In this document: positions 35,014-45,320 of the stretch, piece by piece
Numbering within the stretch: the stretch's first letter is position 1
Layout: each line of letters starts with the position of its first letter
Origin: Microascus cirrosus
Taxonomy: Eukaryota > Ascomycota > Sordariomycetes > Microascales > Microascaceae
Direction of reading: 5' to 3'
DNA: 64,000 bases
Assembly (NCBI GenBank): GCA_030271035.1
Contig: JAMBUN010000011.1
Location: 1-64,000 of the forward strand
Made by a program: the position numbers and the translations under genes
Notes under the pieces: generated by a model
What the model was told of the DNA's origin: nothing
Seen by the model: the letters and a program-made list of their open reading frames with translations, nothing else
Databases searched by the model: none

Positions 35014-35748
35014 ATGGCATCCCCCGCACAGGCAACGTCGCCGTCGGCGAACACCGAATCTTCCAACCAACGCGCTGCCTCCCCGCTTAGGCAACAGCAC
35101 GAAATCCAGCAAGAAGATGAGACTCGAGAGGCTCCCGATGCGACGCTACCACCGCTGTTTACCCTCGTGCACAACTCCACGTCAAAAACAACACACCACC
35201 CGCATGTGCACTACATATTCGCCGACGACGACCCAGAGGTCCTAACTCGCGCCCTTACAGCTTCAGACCCCGCCGCGTCCGGCGGCGCGGAGGCAACCCG
35301 CTCGGTACTACTAGATCTAGCACCAGGTGACGAAGGATGGCAGGTATGCCACGCCTCCAGCCTGTCAGCCGACTGGGCCGTTGTCGACGCCGGGCTGCGG
35401 CCGATGGAAGACGCGGAGGGGGAAGAAGGGGGAGCGGGCGGTCTGATGTTAAGGATTGAGGGTGTGGAGGGGGAGAGCGGGGATGTCGAGTCTTCGGAGG
35501 GCGCGCGGGATGGGAGGGAGGAGTATGGGGCACTGGTGGGGGAGTTTGAGAGGCGGATGGGTGTTCTGAGGAGGGTGGTTGAGGCGGGTGAAACGAGGAG
35601 GAAGGGCTTGTTAGAGGGTCAAGGTGAGGCTGGGGAAACTGGTAAGAAAGCTGGGGAAGAACAGGCAATACAGGAGGCAGAGAAGAAGGAAATGAGCCCT
35701 GAAAAGACAGAAGAGGAGGCTCGACCCGGGAACCCAGTCGGAGATTGA
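35014..35748 (+). CDS. Conserved-looking fungal protein of unknown function
   Basis: Single-exon 244-aa protein. I chose the ATG at 35014 (MASPAQATSPS); the frame is open to an earlier ATG at 34708, but that part lacks protein-like composition. An N-terminal disordered Ser/Ala/Gln stretch of about 50 residues precedes a compact segment LPPLFTLVHNSTSKTTHHPH, then VHYIFADDDPEVLTRAL and LLDLAPGDEGWQVCHASSLS with SADWAVVDAGL. I recall similar VHYIFxDDDPExLTxAL proteins of unknown function in ascomycetes but cannot name a family. The C-terminal half is a charged Glu/Gly/Lys-rich region with likely coiled coil (VGEFERRMGVLRRVVEAGET). No signal or membrane segment. It follows APC11 on the same strand by 584 bp. 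Confidence 0.7.
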   Translation: MASPAQATSPSANTESSNQRAASPLRQQHEIQQEDETREAPDATLPPLFTLVHNSTSKTTHHPHVHYIFADDDPEVLTRALTASDPAASGGAEATRSVLLDLAPGDEGWQVCHASSLSADWAVVDAGLRPMEDAEGEEGGAGGLMLRIEGVEGESGDVESSEGARDGREEYGALVGEFERRMGVLRRVVEAGETRRKGLLEGQGEAGETGKKAGEEQAIQEAEKKEMSPEKTEEEARPGNPVGD

Positions 35749-36930
35749 AATCTGTTAGGCCACACCGAATCTTCATACTCACGATCCGCATAGTGGCGGG
35801 ATCTAGCGGTTTTCTCATACCTATTCCGCTCGATCAGAAACAACGACCAACCCGGCCTCGGGCTCGAAGACGCTCCTCTCGGCCAGAGGATGAACGCCTG
35901 GCGCAGCGAACGACGCCGAATGATTGGTGATGCGGCCCTTGCGACTCAGCTCGAAGCCCACGGATGATTCTCCAGGCTTTCGTCACACTTCGAGGAGCCA
36001 CAACTTTGCCCTCACAACGAATATCTAACAACTTGACTTCTACTTGATTACAGCGATGACTACTCTGACCATCTCACGACTTCTACGACGTTTAGGACCT
36101 AGGACCAGGCTAGCTCCATCTAATGTAATACCACTTAATGAATGAACCTAAATTACCCTGCTATCCCAGCATCGTCTGCAGCAATCGGTAAATAACGAGG
36201 CCGGCCGATAGAATCGGTGCGTGCAATGGGGAACCCAGTGTCAAAGGAGAAGCATGCACTCGTCTCCATCAGTTTCAAGCCAAGCTTCGCGTGGGTCCTG
36301 GAAGCCAAGAACCAAGTGCAACACTCGATCGCACCATCTCCATCCGAATCCTTGTCAAGGGGGCCCCGAGATAACTAAGACAAATCCCAAAACCATACCG
36401 AAAGCTGAGACATTCCTTGTCACCAGACCCCACGCAAGATACACTTTTATCAAACTCCCAAGGAGAGAGGGGGAGGGCAAGAGACAGAGAAAATTACCAT
36501 TGCTAGTTCTTTTACTAAATACCTATACGTTTCTCGAGAAAACACAAAACAAAGACTACTCCGAGAAGGAAGTGGAAGAACCGCAATGTAAGACGAGAAA
36601 GAGATACCCCAAGGAACAAACGAGAAAGAAGGACGCAGAGCGGCAGTACTGGCACAAACCCCCCCAAAAAGTAGGTAACATGTAAACAAAGAAACCCCGT
36701 TTTTCCTGTCCCTGCTTGCCGCCAAAGAAAAAAAAAAGGAACACATGCGGGGATAGGAAATATGCTAGCGACGAGTCGTCCTCTGAACGCAAAGCAGGCC
36801 AGGACTTTGGGTATGACACGCGGACAGGATGCCATTTTATGTAACTATAAACCACAGGCCCTCTCCTGCCACAACACTAAATCAGGTATCCATCTTCCCC
36901 TTACCGACGTGTAAACGTAGCGTAGGCGCG
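35749..36930. other. Convergent intergenic region
   Basis: No gene supported between the converging unknown gene and SSO. The stretch at 36350-36750 is A-rich on the plus strand with an 11-nt A run near 36727, consistent with the long 3' region of the minus-strand syntaxin gene. Confidence 0.4.
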
Positions 36931-38561
36931 TCACGCTTCTTGAAGCATGCGTCTGAACTTGGCGCTGTGAGCAAGGGCTCCTGATTGTGCCGCCTCGGCA
37001 AGATGACGGGGAAGATCCGGGACCCTTCCGACAACCGCGGCCGCGGCCCTGACGGTATCAACGTCGATGGCAGGGAGGTCTCGCTTGTTGTTATTGTTAT
37101 TGTTGTTATCGCCGCCGCCGCCCTTGTTTCCGAGTTGACCGGTAACTATAGGAGGGTTAGGATTGAGCCCGCCATGACTGTAGCCAAGGGGCAAAAGTGA
37201 ATGGTACATACCCGCCAAGTATACGACAACAATGATGACAACAACAATGATGATAAGGACTGTAAACCAAGTTAGCCATTTTGCTCCGTCGAGATTGAGA
37301 AGTAGGAACATACCAGTGATGCCAAGGCACCACCACTTCTTCTTGCGGGTCGCCCTGGCCGTCTTCACAGCCGTATCGATCTCGGTATTTCCCTTGTCGA
37401 GGTTCTCGACAACCTCCTCGGCCTGCTGGTCGATCTGCTGGACGGCAACCTCCTGCTGCACGACAAGGGTGTTCATATCCTGGAAGAGCTGGGCCAGCTC
37501 CGACATTTGCTTCTCGATCTTGAGGATCTGCGCGTGCCGGTCCTTGACGTTGTTGAGTGCCGCGGACGCCTGGCCCTGGCGGTTGCTCTGCATCAGAGCC
37601 TGGGTGAACACCTGGCCGCCCTCCGCTCCGTCAACGGCCCGGTTGACCTCCTCCTCAGTCGCATTCGGCCGCACGATCTTGAACTGCCTAGCGATCTGGC
37701 CCTGCATCTCCCTCTGGAAGTCGGCTTCCACAGACTGGTACTGCTGGATCGCAGTCTTTAGGCGCCTGTCGACGCGCTCGACCTGACGGGCGTTCATGGG
37801 CTGGCGGGAATCGGGGCTCGACTTGACTTTGCGGACGCGATCCACGAGTGATCGGTACAAGCTCATCGTCTCGGAGGAGAGGGCATCGACATCGCGGTTA
37901 ACGCGGCTACCGCTAGATGTGTCGGTGTCGCCAAGCGCAGCACGGTGGAGGTTCCGGAGCTGGCTTAGGTTCTGCTCGACCTGGTCGATTCCCCTGTCGA
38001 TATCGCTGCATTCGTTCAGGATTGAGTTGCCGCCGCCGAAGCCACCGCCGGCAGAGGGCTGCGAGAACGACGACATCTCCATGTTGTTCCCGCCTAGCTA
38101 TTATCAGCGCCCGCAACGCATATAAGCACGCGAAGAATGGCCTACCTCCGTAGTTGTTGTTCCTCGCGCCGCCATATGGCGAGGGACCCTGACCGAACGC
38201 GGCCTGGGGCGGCCGGCTCGGCGGCGCCCCGTAGCCGCCGCCTATCGAGGGGTCATCCCTCTCGTCGAAGGGGTTTTGCCTTCCGTATCTGCCGCGAACA
38301 TGTCAATTACCAACGGTCGGTCGGTCGTGAGATCACAGCCAAGACAGCTGCTTTGGCGGAGAGTGGACAAGTACTAACCCGTACTATTTAGATCGTCAGT
38401 ATTGACACTCAGCAACGATACTGGGCCTTCGCCTGCGAAAAGGGGGGGATGGGTGCACGACGAGACGGCAGCGACGAGGCGGGGGGCATCGGGGTTAGGA
38501 GACAGGAGAGGAATGAAATGATGATAATTCATCGCCAAGAAATCGGGCAACTCACGCTCAT
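36931..38561 (-). CDS. SSO1: Plasma-membrane syntaxin (Sso-type t-SNARE) with C-terminal tail
   Basis: Predicted 398-aa protein from six exons: 38556-38561 (ATGAGC), 38379-38383 (TACGG), 38146-38288, 37314-38093, 37212-37259 and 36931-37145. The start MSYGYGRQNPFDERDD is obtained only by using the 6-nt and 5-nt exons, each with good splice signals (donors GTGAGT and GTTAGT; acceptor AAATAG after CTGAC). The Habc region has ILNECSDIDRGIDQVEQNL and ETMSLYRSLVDRVRKVK. The SNARE motif (about residues 232-297) includes KDRHAQILKIEKQMSELAQL with zero-layer Gln in LFQDMN (about residue 256). ATRKKKWWC precedes a membrane anchor ending VVVYLA at about 327. A further 71 residues follow (VTGQLGNKGGGGD, seven Asn, KRDLPAIDVDTVRAAAAVVG...), whereas yeast Sso ends soon after its anchor. 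Role: fusion of secretory vesicles at the plasma membrane. Confidence 0.88.
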
Positions 38562-40884
38562 GTTGCTGATGGAGATTCTCCGCGCTGATGCTGGTAGATG
38601 AATTGGGAGAAGGGGCGGCCGCCGATAGGGAAGGCGCGGATTTCGACCTCAGGGAGGTCCTACGAGCGATGTCGAGGCCTTTCGTGGATTGCGAATGGTA
38701 TTGGGACGACGACCGGATGGAATGGTGGTGAGAATCGGAGTTGCGAGAGATTTCGCGAATGGATTGTCTCCGGAAGTGTTTGGGATGGGCGAGGGAGCAG
38801 AAAATGGTGGTGCTGAGAGGCCATGTTACATGCGCAGGGTCTCTAGCGAGGTACCAAAATCTTAGGCGGCCTGTACTGTACCGCGCACCGTCCGGCCTTG
38901 ATCTCCACCAACGAGCCGAACGAACAAGGGGAGGGAGGCCCACAGGCCGGGTGCTGGTAGTGGCGTTTTAAGCTTTCCTACCACCAAAGAATGCAATGGC
39001 CCTGCACACTAAGCAGGTTTAGGTAGGGGCTGGCGTCCAGTCTCTGACAGTGCGTCTTCCCGCAGTTTCCTGTTGCACAGGATAAGTGGGAAGTCACTCT
39101 GTGGGAAGGGGAGATCGAAGTGGAGAGGAAGGGTCGACTTGGCAAGGATGATCGGCGCCCGTGGAACGTCTCCAGGGGTGAATGAGCGTCAGGATTTCGA
39201 TCTTCGCCAGACCTGGATTGTGGCCGGCTCTCTCATCTCACTAACTGCCGCCACTCATTTCCAAGATTATTCCTGGAGATTTACACTTAGGCGATAACGT
39301 TCTCGGCGGTGCCGAGCGACAATATTCCACACTTTATCAATACGCTGCCGACGAAGCTGTGCTGACAATTGATCGCATTCATAAACTGGTACGGGGCATG
39401 CCTTGCAGCACGGTTGGGTCTGACTGCGCAAGAATATGTGAGAAATACGAACATGCGACATCATTATTGGCTAAATCTTACGAACCCCTTTGCGGGCAAA
39501 AGAGAGGCAGGCCAGCAGTCAGCTTCCAACCATTAGCCCAGCCTCTCACTTCCACTCGTGCGCGTGCAACACTGTGGACTCGGGGCGTTTCTCATTGAAA
39601 CCACGCTGTGATGCAGGAGGGCGTTTGAGAAGACCACATCCACCTGCCTTCGGACCCCCAGTCAAGGAAGCGCGCGGTTCACAACCCAAGCCGTTTCATC
39701 AACTCAGGCTTTTGATGCCAGCGGTCCCGTGCGCCATCTCCCCATTCCCCATAGGAGGGGGCATGTCTAGATGATGCTTTAAATAGCATGCATACGTCGT
39801 GACAGCCGCGCCTGGGACTGGAAATTCGCCTTTTGTTTGGTGGCCGCCGCTAACCGGACATGAGGGCCAGTCCGACGCAATGCTCTTCGCCCTTTTTGCA
39901 GTCTCGCCTAGTGTCAACGAACGGCTGGAAGATCAGCTGCCGTCGCCTTTGCGACGCCGCCCTCGTTACGGTTCTTCCGCTTCCAATGCGCCGATTTTGC
40001 AGACCCTATTTTGCCCCTCCTTACACGCGTATCGTAAGCGCTCCTCCCGAGCCGACGTCGTTGAATCCAAACCACAGCCTCAATCCCCGCTTGGACCCCG
40101 CCATCTTGACGGCGGTGGCAACAGGCATCGTGACGGCGCAAACGTTACCAAGGTTGAGGACGAGTGTGTTCCGGCCACTCGGTCCTTCGTTCCACAGCCC
40201 GCTGGAGGGTTACGCGCGTTGTCCCTCGGGACAGGCACCATCGCCACGCGCTGTCCTCGCCCGTCCCCAGTCGAGCACTCTGATACCCGCCGTACACCTT
40301 GTTCCTGCCAGCTCTTCAATAACTAACGCCTCCCCGGTGCGGCGAACCGTAGATCTGCCACGACATCCCCCTCGTAACCCCTGCCTTTCTAATTCTTCCG
40401 AGAGCGATCTCCGACAGATCTACGTCGGACTTGGCCGTCAGAGCCTATCCAATATCCACTCCCGCACACAGCACTCCCGTGCCAGGAACGAGAGGGTAGC
40501 CTGGTCGACGCGGCGTTTAACAGTAAGTGATTCGCAGGCTCCTGCTTCCATAGGTCGCCGAGAAGTCTTGTGCAGCATTTATTCAGTCAGGACGTACGAT
40601 GAGGCTTGAAGCCGGGAAGGCGACTTTCGCCTGTTGGGAGAATGCCGCTCGCTGCCGCATATATGTGACTTAAAACGGAGACGGCATTGAGACCGGGTTT
40701 CATCCCACCCTCGGCATCTTATATCCAACCCACACCCTCTGAGTAGAAGGCTAGGGAACATAAAGGCCGTGGTGAGATCTAATATATTGGACTATAGCGT
40801 AACATCCGTCGAGGCCATATTCCGTCGAGGATCCGTATTCACGCCACAACCCCAATACATGCCCCCTCCAAAGGCTTCCCTTTC
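38562..40884. other. Intergenic region between SSO and MHO1
   Basis: Holds the SSO promoter on its left and the 3' side of MHO1 on its right. No gene is supported. A plus-strand frame of 249 codons (39860-40609) is Ser/Pro/Arg-rich, lacks motifs and splice structure, and reads like a chance frame. Confidence 0.45.
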
Positions 40885-41947
40885 TCACACTACTGCATAA
40901 GCCGCTCCGTAGCTGACGCTAGAGTCATGAGGCTCCTTCACAAGCCCACTCCTCTGGTACTGCACAAACCTGAACTTGTGTTCCTTCCCTACCTCCTCCA
41001 TTGCCGCCATGGTGACCCCAATGGGATGTCTTCCACAAACTGTATTCTTCGTCTCGGCGATATTCCCATAAAACGCGTCGTGGCTCCCCGTCTCGATGGC
41101 GTCCATCGCGAGCTGGTCCACCATCTTGATCGTCTCATGGATCGGCTTCCCGTCCACCCTCGCCGACCGCGAGATGGACTTCAGGTTGCTCAGCTCCGCG
41201 GTTGGGGAATACACCGCGTAATCGAACCTGCGGCCCCAGTGACAGAAGTCAGAACTCACGATGAAGGCGTTCTCCGGGTCGGATAGGTACGGCGCCAGCA
41301 GCTTGCCGACAGCCTTCTCTTCCGCACTGTCATTGTCGCCGATGAGCAGCGGCACGATGGGTGGGAAGACGTCGGGCGAGGGGAATGTCTGCTGCAGGCG
41401 CTTGTAGAGGTAGGGGAGATGCATCTCGAGGGAGTGCTCGGCAACGTCGTTGCGGAAGGGGATGTCATTGAAGGAGCCCTTGTTCTTGATCTCCGCGACC
41501 GTCTCGGTATCGACGGTGAGGTTTCCGAACGGCGTCTCGTAGGTGGTGCAGGTTGTAACCGCGCAGCCGGAGAGGTAGTAGGTGTGCGAGGGCCCGAGGA
41601 TGAAAACGCGCTTGGCCTTGCTCAAGTCAAGGCACTTGTAGGCCCAGGCGGCACAGGGTCCTGAGTAGGAGTAGCCCGCATGGCTGAGAGCGTAGTTAGT
41701 TTGGACTATTGGTCAGGGTTTAGCGGTGATAGAGAGGTGGCAGGAGAAGGGGGTGACGCGCGCGGAAGGAATAGGCCTGAGCAACGTACGGGGCGATGAT
41801 CACCCTCGCTCCTGGGATGGGCAGGGTGCTGTCATGGAGGGAGCTCGGAACCTCGGCGAGGTTGTCTTCGAGCTCGTCGGAGAGGGCGCTCGGGTTGCCG
41901 TCGTACCAGCTATCGGCGTGACTTGCGGGGCGAGACCGGGCCGGCAT
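40885..41947 (-). CDS. MHO1: MEMO1-family protein (MHO1-like)
   Basis: Predicted 318-aa protein from exons 41790-41947 and 40885-41683; the 106-nt intron has donor GTACGT and branch CTAAC. Splicing restores ARVIIAPHAGYSYSGPCAAW, the hallmark of the family. Other conserved blocks are RVFILGPSHTYYLSGCAV, DVAEHSLEMHLPYLYKRLQ, FIVSSDFCHWGRRFDYAVYS and GRHPIGVTMAAM. His of APHAGY, His of EMHLPY and Cys/His of DFCHWG are the vestibule residues that bind copper in human MEMO1. Length fits the family (about 300). The fold is related to non-haem iron dioxygenases, but enzymatic activity is unproved; yeast Mho1 is linked to copper/redox balance and to filamentous growth. No targeting signal is seen. 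Confidence 0.93.
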
Positions 41948-42546
41948 CTTGCAGCTCTCGTTTCTTGAAATCTACGTATGAGGTTTATAGGTTTGGGGGA
42001 GAGATATCTCACGAGAGAAATGACCAAACGATAAGGCAGCTAGGTGGGAGCTGAGAGCTGGGAGCTGGGAGCTCGGAGGTGGGGGTGGGGAGGTGGTTGC
42101 GGGAAGCAGGAATGCCCCGCATCCTAGCTCCATGCATGACATGGAGGGGTAATAGAGCTCGGGGCGCCCTCCTTCCCATTAAGAACATAATGAGAGTCTT
42201 ACAACTGTGATGAGTGGTAGGAATAATAGATCATATTCTGTTGCGGGCAACTTAAACTACTCGTTCCCTTATCGGAACATCAAAGTTCGTGATAGACACC
42301 GTCGCTGCTGTACTGTGACATAGTCAAGACCTCGGATTCGACCCAGCTCAACATAGGGATAGCATCCAACGAAAACCAGATCTCTCGATAGAGATACGAA
42401 GCTCTTATTACTAACGACTTGTACCAACGGTTGTACTCTGGAGCCCCGCGAAACCATATGCTTCAAAACGCCATTCCTGCCTTCGGTCCCAAACGCCATC
42501 CCGCACCCATATCCACCCAACCCATCAGAACGCCAAAACACACGCT
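41948..42546. other. Intergenic region, MHO1 promoter
   Basis: No gene. Near 42040-42090 the sequence repeats GGGAGCTGAGAGCT-like units (imperfect AGCTGGGAGCTG copies). The right part is the 3' flank of the adjacent Cys-rich protein gene; an open frame there continues past its stop in another frame without motifs. Confidence 0.4.
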
Positions 42547-43239
42547 CTAGCAGACAGAAACCCCTGGAGCCGTCGTCCACCCAAGACCACCAACCCACAC
42601 CTTCCTCCCTGCACATTGTAGACAACGCCTCTGTCCATCCACGTTCGTCACAGAGCAGTGCTCGCAGACATGCTTCCCACAGGGCCCGCACGCCGACCCC
42701 AGCCCGCCATCCATATCCATGGCATCCGCCTCGAAGCCAGGCAGGTCGGCCCCACAGTCGTCGCAAGCCGTCGCAACATCCATCCCAACATTCGGTGCCG
42801 ACGCCATAGAGCTTGGCGCCGAGGGGATTGCCCAAAAGCTATGTAGTGACCTTTGCGCCCCGCCCCTCTGCGCCTCGACGTCCATCATACTCGTCTCGGA
42901 AGCCGAATTCGCGGCGGGCGACGGGGAAACAGAGTCGAAGGGACCCTGCCGCTGAGCGTTGTACAGCAGGCCGAGGGTACGCCCTGGCACGACAACAGGT
43001 GAGTTTCCACTCTCGTCGCTTTGGTGATGGGCGCGCCATTCGTAGAACTTACGGTGCACCTCGTCATCGGACGGGCGGGAGTCGCGGGCGCGCTTGAGGG
43101 TGCGGCTCGGAAGGTGGGACGCGTTGGCCATGGGCGAGGAGGAGAAGCGGAAGGGGACAGGGGAGGAGGCAGATATGGTGCTTGTTGTGGAGCAGGGAGA
43201 GCTGAGCTCCGAGGCGGACCGCTTGCGCTTGAGGGTCAT
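42547..43239 (-). CDS. Small Cys-rich (putative zinc-binding) fungal protein of unknown function
   Basis: Predicted 207-aa protein from exons 43053-43239 and 42547-42983 with a 69-nt intron (consensus donor GTAAGT, acceptor TGCCAG). The intron has no stop and is a multiple of three, so the unspliced frame (230 aa) is also open; splicing gives the smoother RPSDDEVHRRTLGLLYNAQ. The N-terminus is basic and Ser-rich (MTLKRKRSASELSSPCS), likely nuclear. A short conserved-looking motif is RSLHSFWAIPSAPS. The C-terminal domain has paired cysteines: CDDCGADL, then ACGPCGKHVCEHCSVTNVDG and RRCLQCAGR, consistent with two zinc knuckles. I recall similar ascomycete proteins without known function and do not assign one. 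Confidence 0.75.
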   Translation of the reverse strand: MTLKRKRSASELSSPCSTTSTISASSPVPFRFSSSPMANASHLPSRTLKRARDSRPSDDEVHRKFYEWRAHHQSDESGNSPVVVPGRTLGLLYNAQRQGPFDSVSPSPAANSASETSMMDVEAQRGGAQRSLHSFWAIPSAPSSMASAPNVGMDVATACDDCGADLPGFEADAMDMDGGLGSACGPCGKHVCEHCSVTNVDGQRRCLQCAGRKVWVGGLGWTTAPGVSVC

Positions 43240-45320
43240 TATGGCGGTTTGGATTGAGCAATTGGTGATAGAGGTGATGTTGGCTGGTTTGTTCTGCGGT
43301 CAGATAAGGAAAAGACGGAGTGCTGGTATATTCGTGATGGCTTGGATAGATGTTGTGGAATTGGTACAAGTCAATAGGAACTGGGTGGGCTTGGGGGGAA
43401 TTCTTATGGTGCGGGAGACGGTGGCTGGACAGGGGCAACGGGCGCGCCTCGCGCTGGTGACGCGACATAAAGTGGTCGCGTCCTCTGAGACCCCAGCCAG
43501 TTCCCCACAATGCCCCACCTCATATGGTCGATTGACTTGGACCTGTGGTTCTTCGTGAAAAATCGCGGGCCTTTCAGATTTCTTGGATGAGAAATTGGGA
43601 AGCAGATTTGAAGAGTGTCTATGGCCTGGTTGGCGTTTACTGACTATTGGGATGGTTGTAGCTTTCAAACGGGTATTACTTCATATTGGTAGAATCTATC
43701 TTGGAAGATCCTCCTGCAACGCAAGACCTCTTGCTTCCAGAACGTTCAGTCGACAGCCAACAACAAATATCAACTCTTCTTATTGGCAGATGTCTTTCAT
43801 GTCTTTCCTGTCCCATGTTATGCCCGAGAGAGTCACTGTAGCGACACGACATCAAAGCTGAAGGCTGAGGACACACTGCATCGGACTCCGGTATCTCGCC
43901 TCTAGGGCCACGCAACATGGGTGCCGTACCTCATTCCGGGCTTTCACCAAGCAGACACTGTTGTCTTGAATGGCCATACTATCATGGTAGGGTTGTAATC
44001 GTGGAGTATCTAGGTGGACGAATGTCGCAATGAGGATGACAACTCATGGTGAGAAGGTCCTTCCCATTGTCAGCGCCTCCCTCCATTCGCCACACTTCAC
44101 CATGTACAAGTGATTCCGCTGTCGTACAACTGTCGCCGCATTCCTAAGGCTCGGCATCCTTAGGATTGTGAGTTCTCCACGTGTATTACCCGAGGAGGTC
44201 CGTCACAGCCATCGTCCTGACCCTCATTCACCTGCCGTTCCTCAACTCCCAGATCATCCCGGAAGAATATAACACCCCCCTCACGAAGACGGTAAATCCG
44301 CGCTTCCCCCCACTATCCCGTTTAGCCCACCAATTATGCAATATTTCCCCTCGTCTGAACCATGTAAAGTGCCCCCTCGAGCAGCCAACGCAAGCCTTGA
44401 TGTGGAGGCACAAGCAGCGTCCCGGATATGTCCGGACTAATGACTCCCTCCTCAGACAGGACGCTGACTATGGACCTCACCTTCCCTAGTTGTCTCAGAC
44501 AATAGATAGGCCAGCCCCTCTAGTAGACCAACGATGTGAACTTTCAACTCTCATCTTTCATTTGCAAGCTATATTGCATCTAGGCTCCCGTCTCTCCCAT
44601 CGAACTTCCCAACATGCGCCCGCTTTATACACCCCTCCCCTCTCATAATGCAGAACTCCCCTCCCAAAAATAGCTAAAGCCAATGAGCAAAAAGCAAATG
44701 GTAAACCACATTAACACAGAACGCCTGCCGATCTTTTCCCCGTCGGCTGCGATGTAATATGCCTTTGTTTCCCCCCACCGTTGTAAACAGGTTTCCGGTT
44801 CCTTTGGTTTCGTATCGTGAGAACAAAAGAAAGATGTGTAAAGGGGGTATTGAGATAAGTTCCTTGGCCCAGTGATAGGGAGTCTGGGCCACAAACAAAA
44901 GATAAGATAGACATGCTAGGGCATGTCCGAGTGAAGGTTTGGGAAGAGTCGAAGGCCCCTTAAGGGGGGGAGAAATATAAAAACCGGTTCGAATTGACCC
45001 CAGTGAGTGGGCCGAGAAGAAATAGTGTTGGCTTTGTGGCGTGCGCACGCGGAGATATCACGATCGTCTCGAGATATCGCATATCGGAAAAGTGGTCCCG
45101 GTGAGTCTAGGGCTTCGAGCTGAGGCAGGCAGTCCGGACCAATGTCACAACCTGCGTAGCCTCGATATTGGACTTTTCGTAGCCGGCCCGGCCCATCCCA
45201 AGCGATTAGGCCTTAGTATTCCAGGTCGAGACATTTTCGACCTAGAAACGGCGAAGCTGGAATGGGACATCCCTCAGAGAGCTTGGTCATCTTGGATAAC
45301 ACGCATGTATCGCGATCCTT
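43240..45320. other. Intergenic region
   Basis: About 2.1 kb without a supported gene. The left end is the promoter of the Cys-rich protein gene. The right end is the 3' flank of the PNG1-like gene. Open frames between are short, and none shows family motifs. Confidence 0.45.

Noticed and set aside
39860..40609. 249-codon plus-strand open frame
   Set aside because: Ser/Pro/Arg-rich with no motifs; other frames over the same interval are equally open, so it is likely a chance frame.
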